From Tubulanus polymorphus (lineage: Eukaryota > Nemertea > Palaeonemertea > Tubulaniformes > Tubulanidae), in NCBI RefSeq assembly GCF_964204645.1, contig NC_134025.1:28116001-28180000 (forward strand): a stretch of DNA of 64,000 bases, given 5' to 3'. Positions within the stretch are counted from its first letter, which is position 1. Each line of letters starts with the position of its first letter. The notes beneath the pieces were generated by a model, which was given only the letters and a program-made list of their open reading frames with translations, was not told the origin of the DNA and did no database searches. Of this stretch, positions 37,909 to 50,442 are shown in pieces. The position numbers and the translations under genes were made by a program.

Positions 37909-40900
37909 TTAACCTTTTGGCACAGGATCTATGAAGTCGTATTCGATCAAGGTTTCAACGTATTCTTTCCATGATTTGCCTTTTGTATTATTCGCCGATT
38001 GATTTTGAGATGTTACGTTCGTGACATCTGGAGCAGATTTCGATTTGACGATAGTTTTCGCACATGTTGTTTGGTTGACAGTAGTAGCAGGAATACTCGT
38101 TGAATCAGAGTGATAGGAGTGATAGAGCGTATTGAAAAATGGAAACAGTTCATCGATAGACTTGATTTCTGTCATCGTAATCATTGGATAGTTCGGAAGA
38201 TGTTCCATCCTTGGGTCGATCTTCTGATTCTAAAATTGAACACACCTCAATAAATATCGAATCAGTCACCACTGCCCCCCCCCCCCCACATATATGCAAT
38301 ATAGATACTCACTCTTGCTTTCATAAGCTTAGCAATTCGTATAACATGAGGAATGAAAGGTCTTTCATCTTTCTTTTTGTTTTTTACGGGATCCTCGATC
38401 GTGGAGTCTCCCAGGAAAGCCCATCGATAACTGAAAAATAGATGAAAGATTAATATCTAGTTGTATAATGAAGACATTAATCAGATCAAGCTCTAATGAA
38501 AGTAAACTTACACTTGAAACTGCGGTAGACTATCAGCTGGCATTACTAGAGCTAAATCTAGTAGTTTACAAGCTGATAAATACAGCTGTAACCACGCTGG
38601 GTTATTGTGCGCATTAAGACCATTGCTATACGCCCAACTAGCATCTACTGCAGCTATCTTCTGCAACTGCATTCTGTTTTAATAGAAAATGCAATGAATT
38701 CATGAACAAAATTTCAGAAATTTCTGTTTGTCTTTATTTTGTTACATGCAGAATAATCATGTATGGTAGGTATATTGTTCTAAGATTAACCATTGCCACT
38801 ACATTTATAATATACACCTACTTATACAATATATAGATAGATAGTACATATACTGGACCAAGTGTGTATGTGAATACATATCTATATGAAACAAGACTTC
38901 AGGGGGTAAGGGATTTATGATGGTTCCAAGATGCAGAGCCACATCTATTTTATGAATGAACCTACGAATCACCAGCCCTCTAACCAAACATCTATATGCT
39001 TATCGTATACCTGATGTTATCAACAATAGTTAGATCACTTAAATCACTTGAACTGTTCATGTAAATTAATGAATAAATGAAAAAAAAAATGTTTGTTTAT
39101 TCGCATGTGTGTAGCTACTGTATGTATTGAGAAATGACGTCTTTTGACTGATAGAAAACAACTTGTACTTACTTGCATTCATCTCCTTCTGGTGAAAGTT
39201 CTTGCTCAATTTGAAGGAAAACGTGAACCTAGAAAGAATTGAATGAATTATCAGCTTCAGATAAGTCAATCATTCAGCAGGCACCACAGCAGTTTAACCG
39301 ATTTTACTTACCAGTTCAGTTACAATAATCGTCCATAGATAGGTTAAATGCTGCGGTGAAATTCGTAGCATTAAAACTCGGAAACATAAAAACACCTGAG
39401 CTTGTATGATAGGAATCTGCGATAACTTTAATGCATCTGCCAAACGCTCTACAAAGATATACATTAAAGATATAAAATCTCATCAAACTTGAATCTTTAT
39501 ATCTGTCATTCTGGACATAGATAATCATTACCTTGTATGTCAGGCATATGACGTTGATATTGGTCCATTTCACTACAGAATATCGTGAATGATAATTTCT
39601 TGAGTAACTGTGCTCGCTGTTCAAATTCAGCTTCACGACTACTGAACAGATGAAGTGTACCGCTTTGAGCTGTGTTCACTCGGGCTGCAAGAACATAACA
39701 TCAGTTGAACGAATGCGTTTTAAATCAAGTTTTGTGGAGCAGTGGAGCAGTGTGGCTTAGTGGTAGAGTGCTCGCCCCCCAATCGGGAGGTTGTGTGTTC
39801 GAAACCCGGCTGTGCTGTAGTGTCCTGAGGCAAGGCATTAATTCACGATTGCTACTGGCTGACGACACCTTGATCGCTCTGCAGCGTATCGGTGTTGCAT
39901 CTCCCCAGGGAGAGTAAGAATGTACTGGATTGGTAACAGAAGCTGGGTAATAATTGAGTGACAGCGCTTTGAGCATTCATTGGAAAGGCGCTATATAAGC
40001 ACTAATTATTATTATTATTATTTTGAATAGTATAAATCAATGCACTTTAAACTCACTCATCAGATCTTTAAACGTCGTTTTATCGTGCGTCATTAGATTG
40101 TCGATGATACTCCTCCAGAATCGCACGCACGCCACATCCATCTGAAAGAATCCTGTATCCATCACCAGATCAAACGCGTCTTTCTTCCACGCTTTACGAG
40201 TGTATTGATAATCGCTTAAACTCGCTAATATCTGAGACGCTGCCAGGAAACTTCTCATGTTGTTCGCGCTGAAACAGAGACAGTAAATATAGTTGATGCT
40301 GTTCAGCGTGGTCATTTTCCCCATTTGCAATTCCCTAGAGTTTATGCTTGTTACAAGATGAGTGAGAATCTGCAGGTGAATGCATAAATTTCTAGGTTCA
40401 AAATATTACGACCATTTCATTTTTCACGAGTCACGTATTGATAAAGTAACATACGCATATCCAAATTCTCTTGAGTTTTCCAAGGTTTTTTCCAAAATTT
40501 GTCAAATTATTCCCTGATAATATTTCTAGATTTTTCTGATTCCAGTTTTCCAGGCCAGTGGCTACCTTGCTGTTTTAGAAGACAAATTGATTGAAATACC
40601 GGTAAGACCCATTTCTCTATTTTGTACCTGTGATGTTTCAGATATGGAAACACGTTATACATGATCGACGTAGTGAGGAATGGTACAACTCGATCTTTCT
40701 CATCACTTCCGTAAACTACATCTAACAATGGCGCGATCAACTGAAATATAGAAATAATTCTTCAATATCCGGATGATAACTGTTATGCAGGGCCCAGTTC
40801 CGCAGTAATGAGTTAAGATTTGACTCTTCAGTCATTGAAAATGAACTAATTTAACGGGTATTTTACCTCGGCGAGTAAAGCTAAAGCTTGAACGCTGTGG

Positions 40901-43900
40901 TGAGCGGATATTTTCATCAATTTATCTGCAGTAGGTTTCGGGGGTGGTTTATCATCGACTTCATCTTCGTGAAGTTCGTGTAAATCAGTTTGTAAATCTA
41001 CATTCACGGCTAAATTACGCCTGAACCAGGTCACTTGTTCCAGACTAGAGCCGGCGATTACGCTACACGCTTCCAATAGTTTCTGAGTTATCTCCTGTAA
41101 CGAAAAAAAAAAAAACGATTAACTATCAATACACACTGGATTCCCTATTCACCTGTTTGAATCTATTGTTTGCTAGGATATCTGACCTGCACATCTTTAT
41201 GGTCTTTCTTCTCTTCGAACGATGGAGTTTTATGAATGAATTCGTTGAATATCCTACAACAACGGAATAAAATCACAATCATTCAGGTTTATCCAGTTAC
41301 CGGTAGTAGCGGCAAGTATATTTGTTGTAGACTTACACTTGTAGTAAGAATATTCCCGGTGGCACCAGATTGCTCTGTAGTCCGTCTTTCAATAAAGATA
41401 ACAATGAGGGCCATGAATCCATCAGTTGAGTGGCTGTAGTTCTCTGTACATACGCGTAGAAGAACTGTAACATACTGACTTCTAATGGCGTTCGTTTCTG
41501 TAAATATAATACATCTCGTAACTTACCGGTACCGATCTGAAGGGGTGAATCTATCTATCGCACGCGGAAGGTAGAATTTACCTTGTTTTTATCCTGATTT
41601 GTGGGCGGTGGCTGTTTGATAACTTGTTTCACAGTTTGTATGAGAGTATCAGTCGGTAGTACTTTAATAGAGCTCACGAGATCTACTAATAACAGCTGTT
41701 CATCGCAGAATCCGGGAATAACCTACGAATACCGGTAAATCTTAATTCGTACGAATCTTTGAATTCTATACAATATGTCAACTAAGTCGTTTTCAAACCA
41801 TTCGAAATTCTGGTAGAAATCGAGTTGAATTTATACCTTTTTTAAGGTTGGTGGCGAGTTACTTTTTCTGCGATCGTTCCAAACAACGGCCATCGCGGCG
41901 AGTAAATTCACCGAGTGATGCACTGAAATCGGACTGAGGAATTCTAGTATATGTTGTCTGACCGCTTTAGGATAGCCCATCATCCACGCCGGCGGTTCGT
42001 GGTTGTCGGATATCTTAGTCTCCGACCAGTAAGTAGCCTTCCAGACCGCTGACAGACTAGCGATGATCCGTGGTAGAATACTGAGTAATCCACGTCTCGA
42101 GGAAATAACCGGAGGTAATGGACTCGTACCATCTTTTGCTGGACTCGTTTCCTAAAAAAAGTTACGCTTTCTGATAAGCTACCGCTATAGACAATTTTGT
42201 TGCGCTGACCGAGTCTCAAAATTTCATTATTCCATTATAGATTAAGACTTGATAACCATGAATGATTTCAAACTGAAATTATCTTTTTAATCCCTCAACC
42301 CACCAAGTGCCACTTGCAGATAATTTTGGTCTCTTATGGGGACGAGAGGCCAAATTTAATCAGTTATCTCATATACTAAGTACTGGTAACTATTGTTATT
42401 ATCAATTATTGTGTTAGTACAGCATAAATAATCGGATTATAAAACCACGTGTTTTAAATATGAAGAAATATTTAAAACCACCTTTATAATCTAACATCAG
42501 ATAGATCAAGCATTCAGTGTTAATTATTTGAAAAACATAGATTAGTATCAATAGAATAAAGCATATTAGGAGTTTTTGTATGAATTTACATACATATATT
42601 TCTTTGGTGACGTTCTTCACAAAGTCTGCAATCTGCAATGTCGCAGTAAAACAAACATTCCATAGCTGGTCAACATTCAAAAAGTGACTCCACTAGGCCT
42701 AATGTGTGGATATTGTAATAAATGTGACAGGAACATAAAGTGGGAAAACATGCTTGTTTTTTGTTTCACTAAGTAAGATATCTACGGGCGAGGGTTTAAA
42801 ACTACATACACGGATATATTTATGATCCAATTACATTCAATTCAGTGAGATATCGAAACTTACTCTTCCAGCTCCTTGAGGAGTGAAAACGTGTATCAGG
42901 TTACTGATGATCTGTCCCGTACTCGCGGTACTGTCCTGTATAGCTACCGTACTATGTAGCGGAACGGCTTGTCCAATTGACACCTGAGCGACGTTGTCTA
43001 ACAGCGAATAATGACACAAAGTCGTTAAGCCTTCTAACATCGTTATTATGTGATCGGGCGGAACATGCTTTGGTTGACTGTTCGACCTGTAAAAACAAAC
43101 GAATACCGGTACATACGATTATACACAATATTGACAGTTTGTTACACTGATGTCTCCAAAAGAATGCTTCAACCAATTATCCATCTTCAGAGATTTGTTC
43201 GAAATAAATTGACAGTTGGTTACTTAGAAGCTTCGTAACCAACTTTTACATAACCAACTGTCTTATTAATTTTGAATAAAACTGAAGATGGGTAGAAGCA
43301 ATCTATCTCCAAAACATCATTGCAACAGTTTTGCGTTATAAATCATCGATACCGAGGGTGACTAATTTAAAATGATTGCGACATATGATCATATTCAGAG
43401 CAGGTCTCGTGAGAGTGGTATGAATCGACAGAACTTACTCAGTTTTCAGATAACCGCATTCGTATTGAACGGCCAGTAATTCGATGTTTCGACACAACTG
43501 ATTCACGACAGAGATAACGATGCTTCCCAGTGAACGTCCCATATAAGGCATCGCTAACGTAATCATATTCATCCAGTGACAGTGCATGTTAGACATGTGC
43601 TGCTGTTTCAGAGCACTGAGCGCTGCCGAGATGAACATACCCTGGTAAGCAACCGGTAACGATTGCATGTAGCGAAATGTCGAGGCTTCCAGTTGAAAGT
43701 TCACTTTCGGACGTTCCCAATCGGGATTAGTGACCGGTAACGTGTCGCCTTCTCCTTTCTGAACCCGGATACAATCTTCCAGTATAATAATCACTAGTAT
43801 GAGTTTAATTAATCTAATCTGTAAAGTTTGGTTCGTATTGCAGTCCATTCCTTCTTCGTTGAACGTAATGATCGCCTCGGTTAGTCCGATATTATTCATC

Positions 43901-46900
43901 GAATTGTTCGAACCTTTCAAACGAGCGTTATAAACGCTCGCCAACAGACAATGAAGCATCGCTTTCTGAACTTTACACCGAGCGAGCATATCGCTGAGAA
44001 ACGTCGCGAAGCCTTTACCGCTGTCTTTACACAAACTGATCAATTCGGACAACAGCATCGTCAGGATCTCCGTGCTGAGTATCTGAACCTCTTTATTCGA
44101 ACGCACTTCCTCCGACAGTTTACTCATCATCAGATTCGGGTAATAACCGCGAATGAAATACAAACAAATCGATATCAAAATCTCGACGTACATCGTACTG
44201 CGGTAGCCGGACAAGGCGTCCGAGTCCAACTCGCTGAAGAAGTTCTTACCGAGTATCGAGCGCCGGTGTCGCGCTAACAGCAACTGAACCTGCTGGAAAT
44301 GAGGCGTACGCACGCTGTTCACGCCGGTCGTAGACATACTACAAATAACCAGTCTTGGATTCGCTTGTAAAATCGCTCTCAAAGTCGACAAGGCGTATAA
44401 CGTACGCTGACAGTCGTACTTCCTGAAGTACAACAGGATATGCGTGTGTAACGGATGAACGCCGGTCAGATCGGGACCGTCTTTCCGTTTGGAATCGGGC
44501 GACGTTTCTCCGTCGCTGACGTCCGGCGAATCGATCGTCGACATCGAAGCTTTATGATCGATCGTGTCGAGGAAGTCGTCGACGCTGTTGTTCGAGCCGG
44601 TGCTGAACGTTCTCTGTTTCGACACCTCCGTGCTGCACGTCTGTAACTCGATCGCTTCGTTCGCTTCGATCTCGTCGAACACGCGACGCACGAGATCGTC
44701 GACGATGCTCTTCGCGATCGCTTCGACGTTTTCGTCTTCCGGTTCGGCCGGCTCGGCGATTTCGTCGATCTCCGTCTGTTCGTCGGCGTCTTCGTCGTCG
44801 AAACTGATGCCCTCTTTCTGGCACGTGTCTTTGTCGAGACGTTTGATATTTCGTAGGTTCGGAAAGTCGGATTTCGGCGGCGTGTAACCGTCGAATATGA
44901 TCCGATCGAGCGAAGTCTCCGATCCGAACGGATTCACTCTCAGGTTCAGATCGTCCGGATTAACTCTTTCGAACAGTAGATCGTCGTTCGCCGCTCGACT
45001 CGAACAGATTTTCGTCGCTCCGTCTACAGCTGTCGTCAACGTCAATGTTTGTAATTCTTCGGCTTTTTTCTTCGTAATAGTTTGACCCTTCGCGCTGACG
45101 TGATAGATCACATTCCCTCCTTCGTTACTTATAGCGAATATTCGAGCTTCCGATAAGTCGTTGCTGTCTACCGTATTCTCGTTGTTATCGTCTTTCAAAC
45201 AGACTTTTCGTTGATCCAGAACATTTACGTGTTGTATGGAAATCCTGAAATGAATAACAAGTCAATGCTATACTACAACTACGGATAAGAAGGATTACTG
45301 TATGATCAACTTGTTGATCTCAAACTTCCAAATCTAAAATTCCCTGATATTTCCCTGACCCTTGACCAAAAGATTCCCTCATTAAGTTATCTTATAAGAT
45401 ATCCTCAGTGGGGGCAGTTTCTTCTCAAGTGGTTCCTTGTATCACTAACAAGAACTGAACCAAAAATTCAAATTTCCTGATTTTCAAATAATCATTTGAG
45501 AATGAGAATTCCCTGATTTTCCTGCAGGGGAGAATAAAGGAATTAGAACCCTGACTATAGATAGGACTATGACATAATTAAGTTGTAGATCTGAATGTTT
45601 TTCTAGTACCTGGCAGTATCGGGATTTAAAAGCATCAGTAAAATAGGCTCAAGAATGCGGGCGATATCACCACGTTGTATCGCATGAGTCATCCAACTAT
45701 GAGTTAAAGACTTCGTCGTACTAATATCGCTCTGTAAACTGTCCAGAATGACGAACATAGATCTGTCGAACGTTCGCGGAGGCATTCCGAGCATCGATTT
45801 CGGTTTCTGACTGCGAGTCAAGTGCCACAACAACGCGAACTTCTTATACGCCTTGATTCTCAACGACTGAAATTATTAATGTAAACATTGAGAACAAACT
45901 GGGGTAGGGCTACGATACATAACGTGTAATATAAAGTATCGTACCATATCATCGGATACAAGATCATGTCCAATTACATCTTCACATGTCCAGATAGATG
46001 GTGACAGTTGATGTAACTGGTAAATCAGTTCTACCGCTCTTTGGTGAAAATCCGGTGTACAGTCGTCCAAATAACCCCACAACTTCGACGCAACTACCTG
46101 AAATGTGGAGTACAATTTAGTTTGAGTTCCTATCGCAAAATAGTAGAGATTATACAGTTCATTATTACCGACCCAATAGAATGGCGTATGTCTATTGATG
46201 TGGATGAGAATTGATGGAGCTAAAGATGGTAAAATAAGGACGGATACAGTCCCTTCCGACGATCCACGATTCTTAGCGTAATCCTGTCCAGCTCCGATCA
46301 CCGACTGAGTTAATGAGATTAGATCGAGAATGCTCGATACTGACGCCGTTTGAATATCAAAGTTTTCAACGAAACAGCAACACGATATCAGAGCCTGTAA
46401 CCAATCTGGAAATGTAACTTCATCACCTGCAAACAGAATACATACCGTATACACTTTAAACTATACTAATCACCGGTATCTTCCAAATCTGAACATAAAA
46501 GTCGTAGCTAACTAAATACCTCCTTTCATAGTATGGTCCAGAACACGATTATGGTCCGTACAATAAATAGGGAATGTCGAGAAATCAACGAGAAGTTGAC
46601 AAGCACGTGAATACGCTTCTTTACATTCATTGGTCACTTTCACCATACACGAATCGAGTGGTTCTAAAATTCAGTAATAGCAGGCACAATTAGGTATATA
46701 TAATATACCGAATTATAGTTACTGAATCTAGTTCCGCAGCCAGTTGATTCAAGTTTAGATTTGAATTCAAATCACAACTTTAGACATGGTGACCACTTTC
46801 CGCCCATTTACAAATTCCCTGAATTTGCTCTGATTTTTCCATGTGATTAAAAAAAATTTCCTCGAGTGAAACAGAGAAATTTCTAGGTTAAAAATGTTAC

Positions 46901-49900
46901 AATTCATTCAATTTTCATTGAATCATGTACTGATAAAGAAACGCGTGGTCAATAGCATTATCCGAATTTCCCGAGTTTTCCAGGTTTTTTGGTAAAATTT
47001 GTCAAATTCCCCGAGTTTTCCTTGATTTTTCTGATTCCCTAAGATATCCAGGTTTTCAAGGTCAGTGACCGCCCTGTTAGAACTGGGCTCTAAATTCATC
47101 CCCATCTTTCTCTACGTACCGATCTTAATTTCGGGCGGTTTTTTCTCGTTGCACACGTCGATACTGTCGCGTAGGAAATTACTCATCGCGTTTTTCACGA
47201 TGTGTTTATCGGTGAATATACGCTCGGTGACGAAAGTATAGTAGAACTTCTGGAAACACTGGACGCAAGCTTGAATCAACGTCGTCGGATTCACGCCGTT
47301 CGAACTGGTTGAAATCAAATGCGATCGTTGTTGTTGTACGCGAGGAATAACTTTAGCCGGAGAATCGATGTCACTTTCCGCGCTGAGGAATGTTTCGCTT
47401 TCCGTCATTTCGGGCGACTTCGACGAGTCTCGTTCGTTGTTGGAAATGTCGCCGTTTCGCGGATCTTTCTCCGTGTACTCGAGCGACGCTTTCTCGGTGA
47501 CGTCGTCGAGCTCGTCGGCCATTACGGCCATCGACGGCTGAACTTTCGTCAAGATTTTGCTGCAGAATTCGAGGCTGCGAGTAATTTCTTGGTATGTAAG
47601 GAATGCGCAGTTTTCCTGTAACGTGTTCGCGATACGTCGTAGTAAATCTGGTAGATATTCCGTCTGAGTTTCTGTGTACGTTTCCTGTTAAAAACAAATA
47701 AATGAATAAATAACACGTTTAAAATACAAAATATCATCAAAAATAGAATCAACTCTGCTCAAGTCTGAATATTTTTGGGTGGTGAAAATTCTTATCCGAC
47801 CGGAAAGCGATATTTGTATCATTAATACTGTAGTTCATCTTCTCTATTTGAGTACCGATTTATACTTCCATTTCAATTTACCGGTACATAATGTAAGTCA
47901 TCATTTGGATAAGTCATCAGCATAACAGTCGTCCACACTATGAGATATTCTAACCAATATCCGAGTTGATAAGAGCATACTATTAACTTACCAGTGAAAC
48001 TTTTTCGAGCAGAAAATCCACTAATTCGCACAGCTCTAGAATCGTAAGACCTTGCGTGTTCGTTTTAAAATGTCTATCACAGGCTTCTTCGCAAACTTGT
48101 TCGAATTTCCGCGCGATGTTATCCCATAAATAATACGGCTCGAATGTACCGAACAGCAGATTCGCCGTTTTAATGATTTCGGTCGCGTTTTTCTCCTGCC
48201 GGGCGATCGCGTCGCGGTTTCGTTTGTTCGACCGATTGCCGCAGAGTTTGTTCAGTTTTTGCGCCGAGTCGTCGGTTTTCAGGCGGAAAACCGACGCGCA
48301 TTCGCGATACAAACACCGGAACACGTCGATCAGCAAGTCTTCTACGATCACCGAACCGATTTCCGGTTTGTCCAATAAACTAATCAAAATACGAAACGGA
48401 CGTAAGCTCGTCAGAATACGAGGCGGAACTTTATTTTCGAGATCGTTCTTTTGAGCGAATGAAACTCGTACGGCGTGCAGCAGCAATTCACGCGAATACG
48501 TATTGAAATACTTCTCGCTTTCGGCTTGGTTTTTCTGAGCGGCGCTGCCCGAACTCGCCGGAATACCGAGCAACCACGCGAACAGACGTCGGTTTAAAGA
48601 CATATCGCGGCGTAGCACGACGTTAACGACCGCTATCACAATATGAGTCATATCCTCTTTAGTCAGTTGACTGTTGTGCATCGGAAACCCGAGCAGCAGG
48701 AAATCTAACAAACATCTTTGCACTAGAACGCTACTGTCCTGAACTGTTTCGCAAATAGCTTTCACCTAAAAATAACGGATGACTTTCAGTATGCAAAAAG
48801 TAACAAACATACATAAACAGATATGATTATTATGATTATCTAAATTCCTTAATATAAACGCCCAGATGAAACCATCCATTTCAATTTAATTAAATTTTCA
48901 TAAGTGTTGGATAAATTAGTGTTACTTGTGATAAATGAAATCAAGTATTTTAGAATAAGGATAAATTGTTTTTCAATGCAAATATTATCAAGATTAAACA
49001 GGTAAATGCTGATTTCCAACAGCGAAAGCTGGCATTCTGTTGTACGACAACACACAGTGACACATCGAAGCGGACAAAAATAGGCTGAAAAGCCTTCTAA
49101 ACATCCGTCAATTGATGATGATGATGACAAAGTAACCACTGAGTTATCTAGAATTACCATTGTGTCGATGTTTGTGCCGATGAAATGGAGTTGATCTTCC
49201 ATCGTTTGTTTGCGGTTGTAATGCGACGTAACGAACGTAACGGCAGCCAGACGGATACTCGGACATATCAGGACACATTCCCACAAACAACCATAGAAAA
49301 ATGTCTCCTCAGCAGCCTTACAAAACAGTTCCAGCAGATTATTAGTTCTGAAAATAAACATATATATATCAGATCTACTATTGATGAAGCACTATATCTT
49401 TAGGAATGCTTAAAAGACTTATTGGCAATCATTTGATACAGTAAAAGAACATTTTCTCACTGATAATGGCAATGGCTGGTACAACCAAAAATACCGTAGC
49501 TGGCAAGGCAACCAACTTTTTGAGAGACTTAAGTATCTTCGGCGAGACAAAAATTAACCCAAATCCTACCTCTCATAATATTCTGATCCTTCTTCTAAAC
49601 CCGGTAATAAACCGAGTAATAGCCCAGTCAATCCAGGCTTGATACTTTTGCCTAACGGGACGAAGTAGTTCTCATACAGTCCGAGTAGAGACGGCTTCAC
49701 ATTCATCGCGGCGTACGCCAACAGAGGAAACAATCCAGCGCTGTAAATAAACAGATCCTGACCGAGATGTTTCGATCCGATCGACTTGAAGATTATTTCG
49801 TATGTCTCCAATGCTTTCAGGTGAACACCGCTCGGTAATGCCGGATGAAGACATTGAGCGAGTCGTTTTCCAATTATCACTTTACGCGGAACAACTGGGT

Positions 49901-50419
49901 ATTTCACGTGAGCTAACAGCACCTTTGAAATATACAAGAAGATGAATTACAACATTTGACAAATTATACGTCTATCAGTTGAATAAAAAAGTTCCACAAT
50001 AGAATTAAATACAATAAAAAATTTATAAAGATTTCAAAGATTTATAAAACTGAAACCATTTCATTTTGATAAATCCTCCAAATTTCATCTCATAAAATTC
50101 GATTTTCGGAAATTTTTATTTAAAATTGTCTGCAGTTGAGACGGATTAGTGTTTTATTCAACTAATTCAACTCTATCCGCTGATAAAAGCTTAGACAGAA
50201 CATGCAGAGCCGACACAGATATAAGACTAACTAATGACATAATTTTCCGACTCGTTGGAAGCCGTTGAATACCTTATTAAGTTTCCCTAAAGCCGAGATG
50301 AGATCGGCCCATTCACTCGTGTTTTCAAAACTCTTCAAAGCTTTTTCGACTTGAGATGTGTAGACTCTATACTTTGAATCACTGAGGAATTCACATTCAT
50401 CAGGTGATAAAGAACTCAT
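37909..50419 (-). CDS. DOP1: Dopey family protein (DOP1), complete multi-exon gene
   Basis: Dopey proteins are very large peripheral Golgi/endosome proteins that act with MON2 in membrane traffic. Twenty-four coding exons on the minus strand keep frame throughout and sum to 7,050 nt, about 2,349 residues, within the usual size for the family. The N-terminus ([66 protein letters not shown]) and the C-terminus ([51 protein letters not shown]) match Dopey closely. Start: ATG at 50419-50417, just after a 5' UTR splice acceptor at 50443. Stop: TAA at 37909-37911. It is divergent from the DUSP gene and convergent with tensin. Very confident identity; one junction (46173/46097) has two equivalent solutions. 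Confidence 0.96.
38275..38287. repeat. 13-nt poly-C run in a short Dopey intron
   Basis: Thirteen consecutive C (G on the coding strand) lie inside the 83-nt last intron of Dopey (38230-38312), between donor GTGAGT and acceptor TTTTAG. Confidence 0.95.
39727..40040 (+). mobile_element. tRNA-derived SINE in a Dopey intron
   Basis: The element has a pol III A box (TGGCTTAGTGG, 39753-39763), a B box (GTTCGAAACC, 39797-39806), a body, and a 3' end reading GGCGCTATATAAGCACT followed by an ATT-repeat tail. TAAATCAA occurs on both sides (39721-39728 and 40033-40040), a plausible target-site duplication. The GCGCTATATAA end is a motif I know from several old metazoan SINE families. It lies antisense to Dopey in the intron between exons 18 and 19 and is not a functional tRNA gene. 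Confidence 0.85.
40380..40580 (-). repeat. Dispersed repeat copy A (Dopey intron)
   Basis: This AT-rich copy shares phrases with 46790-47076: AAATTTCTAGGTT, TGATAAAG, GAGTTTTCCA, AAAATTTGTCAAATT, GATTTTTCTGATTCC, TTTTCCAGG and an end like CAGTGGCTACCTTGCTG. It looks like a fragment of a small non-autonomous DNA element. Confidence 0.6.
43126..43345. repeat. Long imperfect inverted repeat in a Dopey intron
   Basis: Two arms of about 90-95 bp face each other around a spacer of roughly 28 bp. The left arm contains ACTGATGTCTCC, AATGCTTCAACC, CCATCTTCAG and GACAGTTGGTTA (43211-43222). The right arm holds their inverses, including TAACCAACTGTC (43251-43262), CTGAAGATGG and GGTAGAAGCA. This could be a foldback-type MITE and would form a hairpin in Dopey pre-mRNA. 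Confidence 0.75.
45320..45556. repeat. TTCCCTGA-rich repeat in a Dopey intron
   Basis: The intron between exons 9 and 10 contains several ATTCCCTGA / TTTCCTGATTTTC phrases and ends GAACCCTG. It resembles the other two dispersed copies in wording but aligns only loosely with them. Confidence 0.4.
46790..47076 (-). repeat. Dispersed repeat copy B (Dopey intron)
   Basis: On the minus strand this begins CAGGGCGGTCACTGACC and runs on through GAAAACCTGGA and repeated GGGAA/TTT phrases. It shares order and wording with 40380-40580. The CAGGG terminus suggests a hAT-like MITE; a matching second terminus is degenerate (GGTGACCACTT near 46795). Confidence 0.6.
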
Positions 50420-50442
50420 CTTTAAATTAGCAACTCATCAAC

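Larger units (their letters stand above)
37909..43086 (-). other. DOP1: Dopey exons 11-24: C-terminal region
   Basis: Exons, in gene order: 43086-42864, 42151-41837, 41722-41582, 41497-41337, 41253-41187, 41094-40867, 40740-40628, 40268-40057, 39684-39532, 39448-39312, 39228-39173, 38673-38512, 38430-38313 and 38229-37909. Conserved stretches include [95 protein letters not shown] and [20 protein letters not shown]. All phases agree. The final exon ends DFIDPVPKG, shorter and less conserved than the rest. Confidence 0.9.
43439..50419 (-). other. DOP1: Dopey exons 1-10: N-terminal domain and middle
   Basis: Exons, in gene order: 50419-50273, 49922-49570, 49347-49158, 48765-47992, 47684-47120, 46663-46520, 46426-46173, 46097-45945, 45866-45610 and 45244-43439. 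Exons 1-5 form the conserved helical Dopey N domain ([78 protein letters not shown]). Exons 8-9 carry [27 protein letters not shown] and [14 protein letters not shown]. Exon 10 (1,806 nt) has a diverged acidic, Ser-rich first third ([20 protein letters not shown]) and then a conserved helical part. Its 5' third (about 44480-45000) is noticeably more GC-rich than the surroundings. Confidence 0.88.

Noticed and set aside
39740-39812. tRNA gene
   Set aside because: A and B boxes are present, but the sequence continues into a SINE body and tail and lacks a clean cloverleaf.
44552-44824. Arg-rich minus-strand ORF, and overlapping plus-strand ORFs, inside Dopey exon 10
   Set aside because: They are frame shadows of the GC-rich coding exon; the true frame runs through the whole 1,806-nt exon and matches Dopey.
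47371-47697. 108-codon minus-strand ORF
   Set aside because: Out-of-frame shadow of Dopey exon 5 (47684-47120), whose true frame matches the family.
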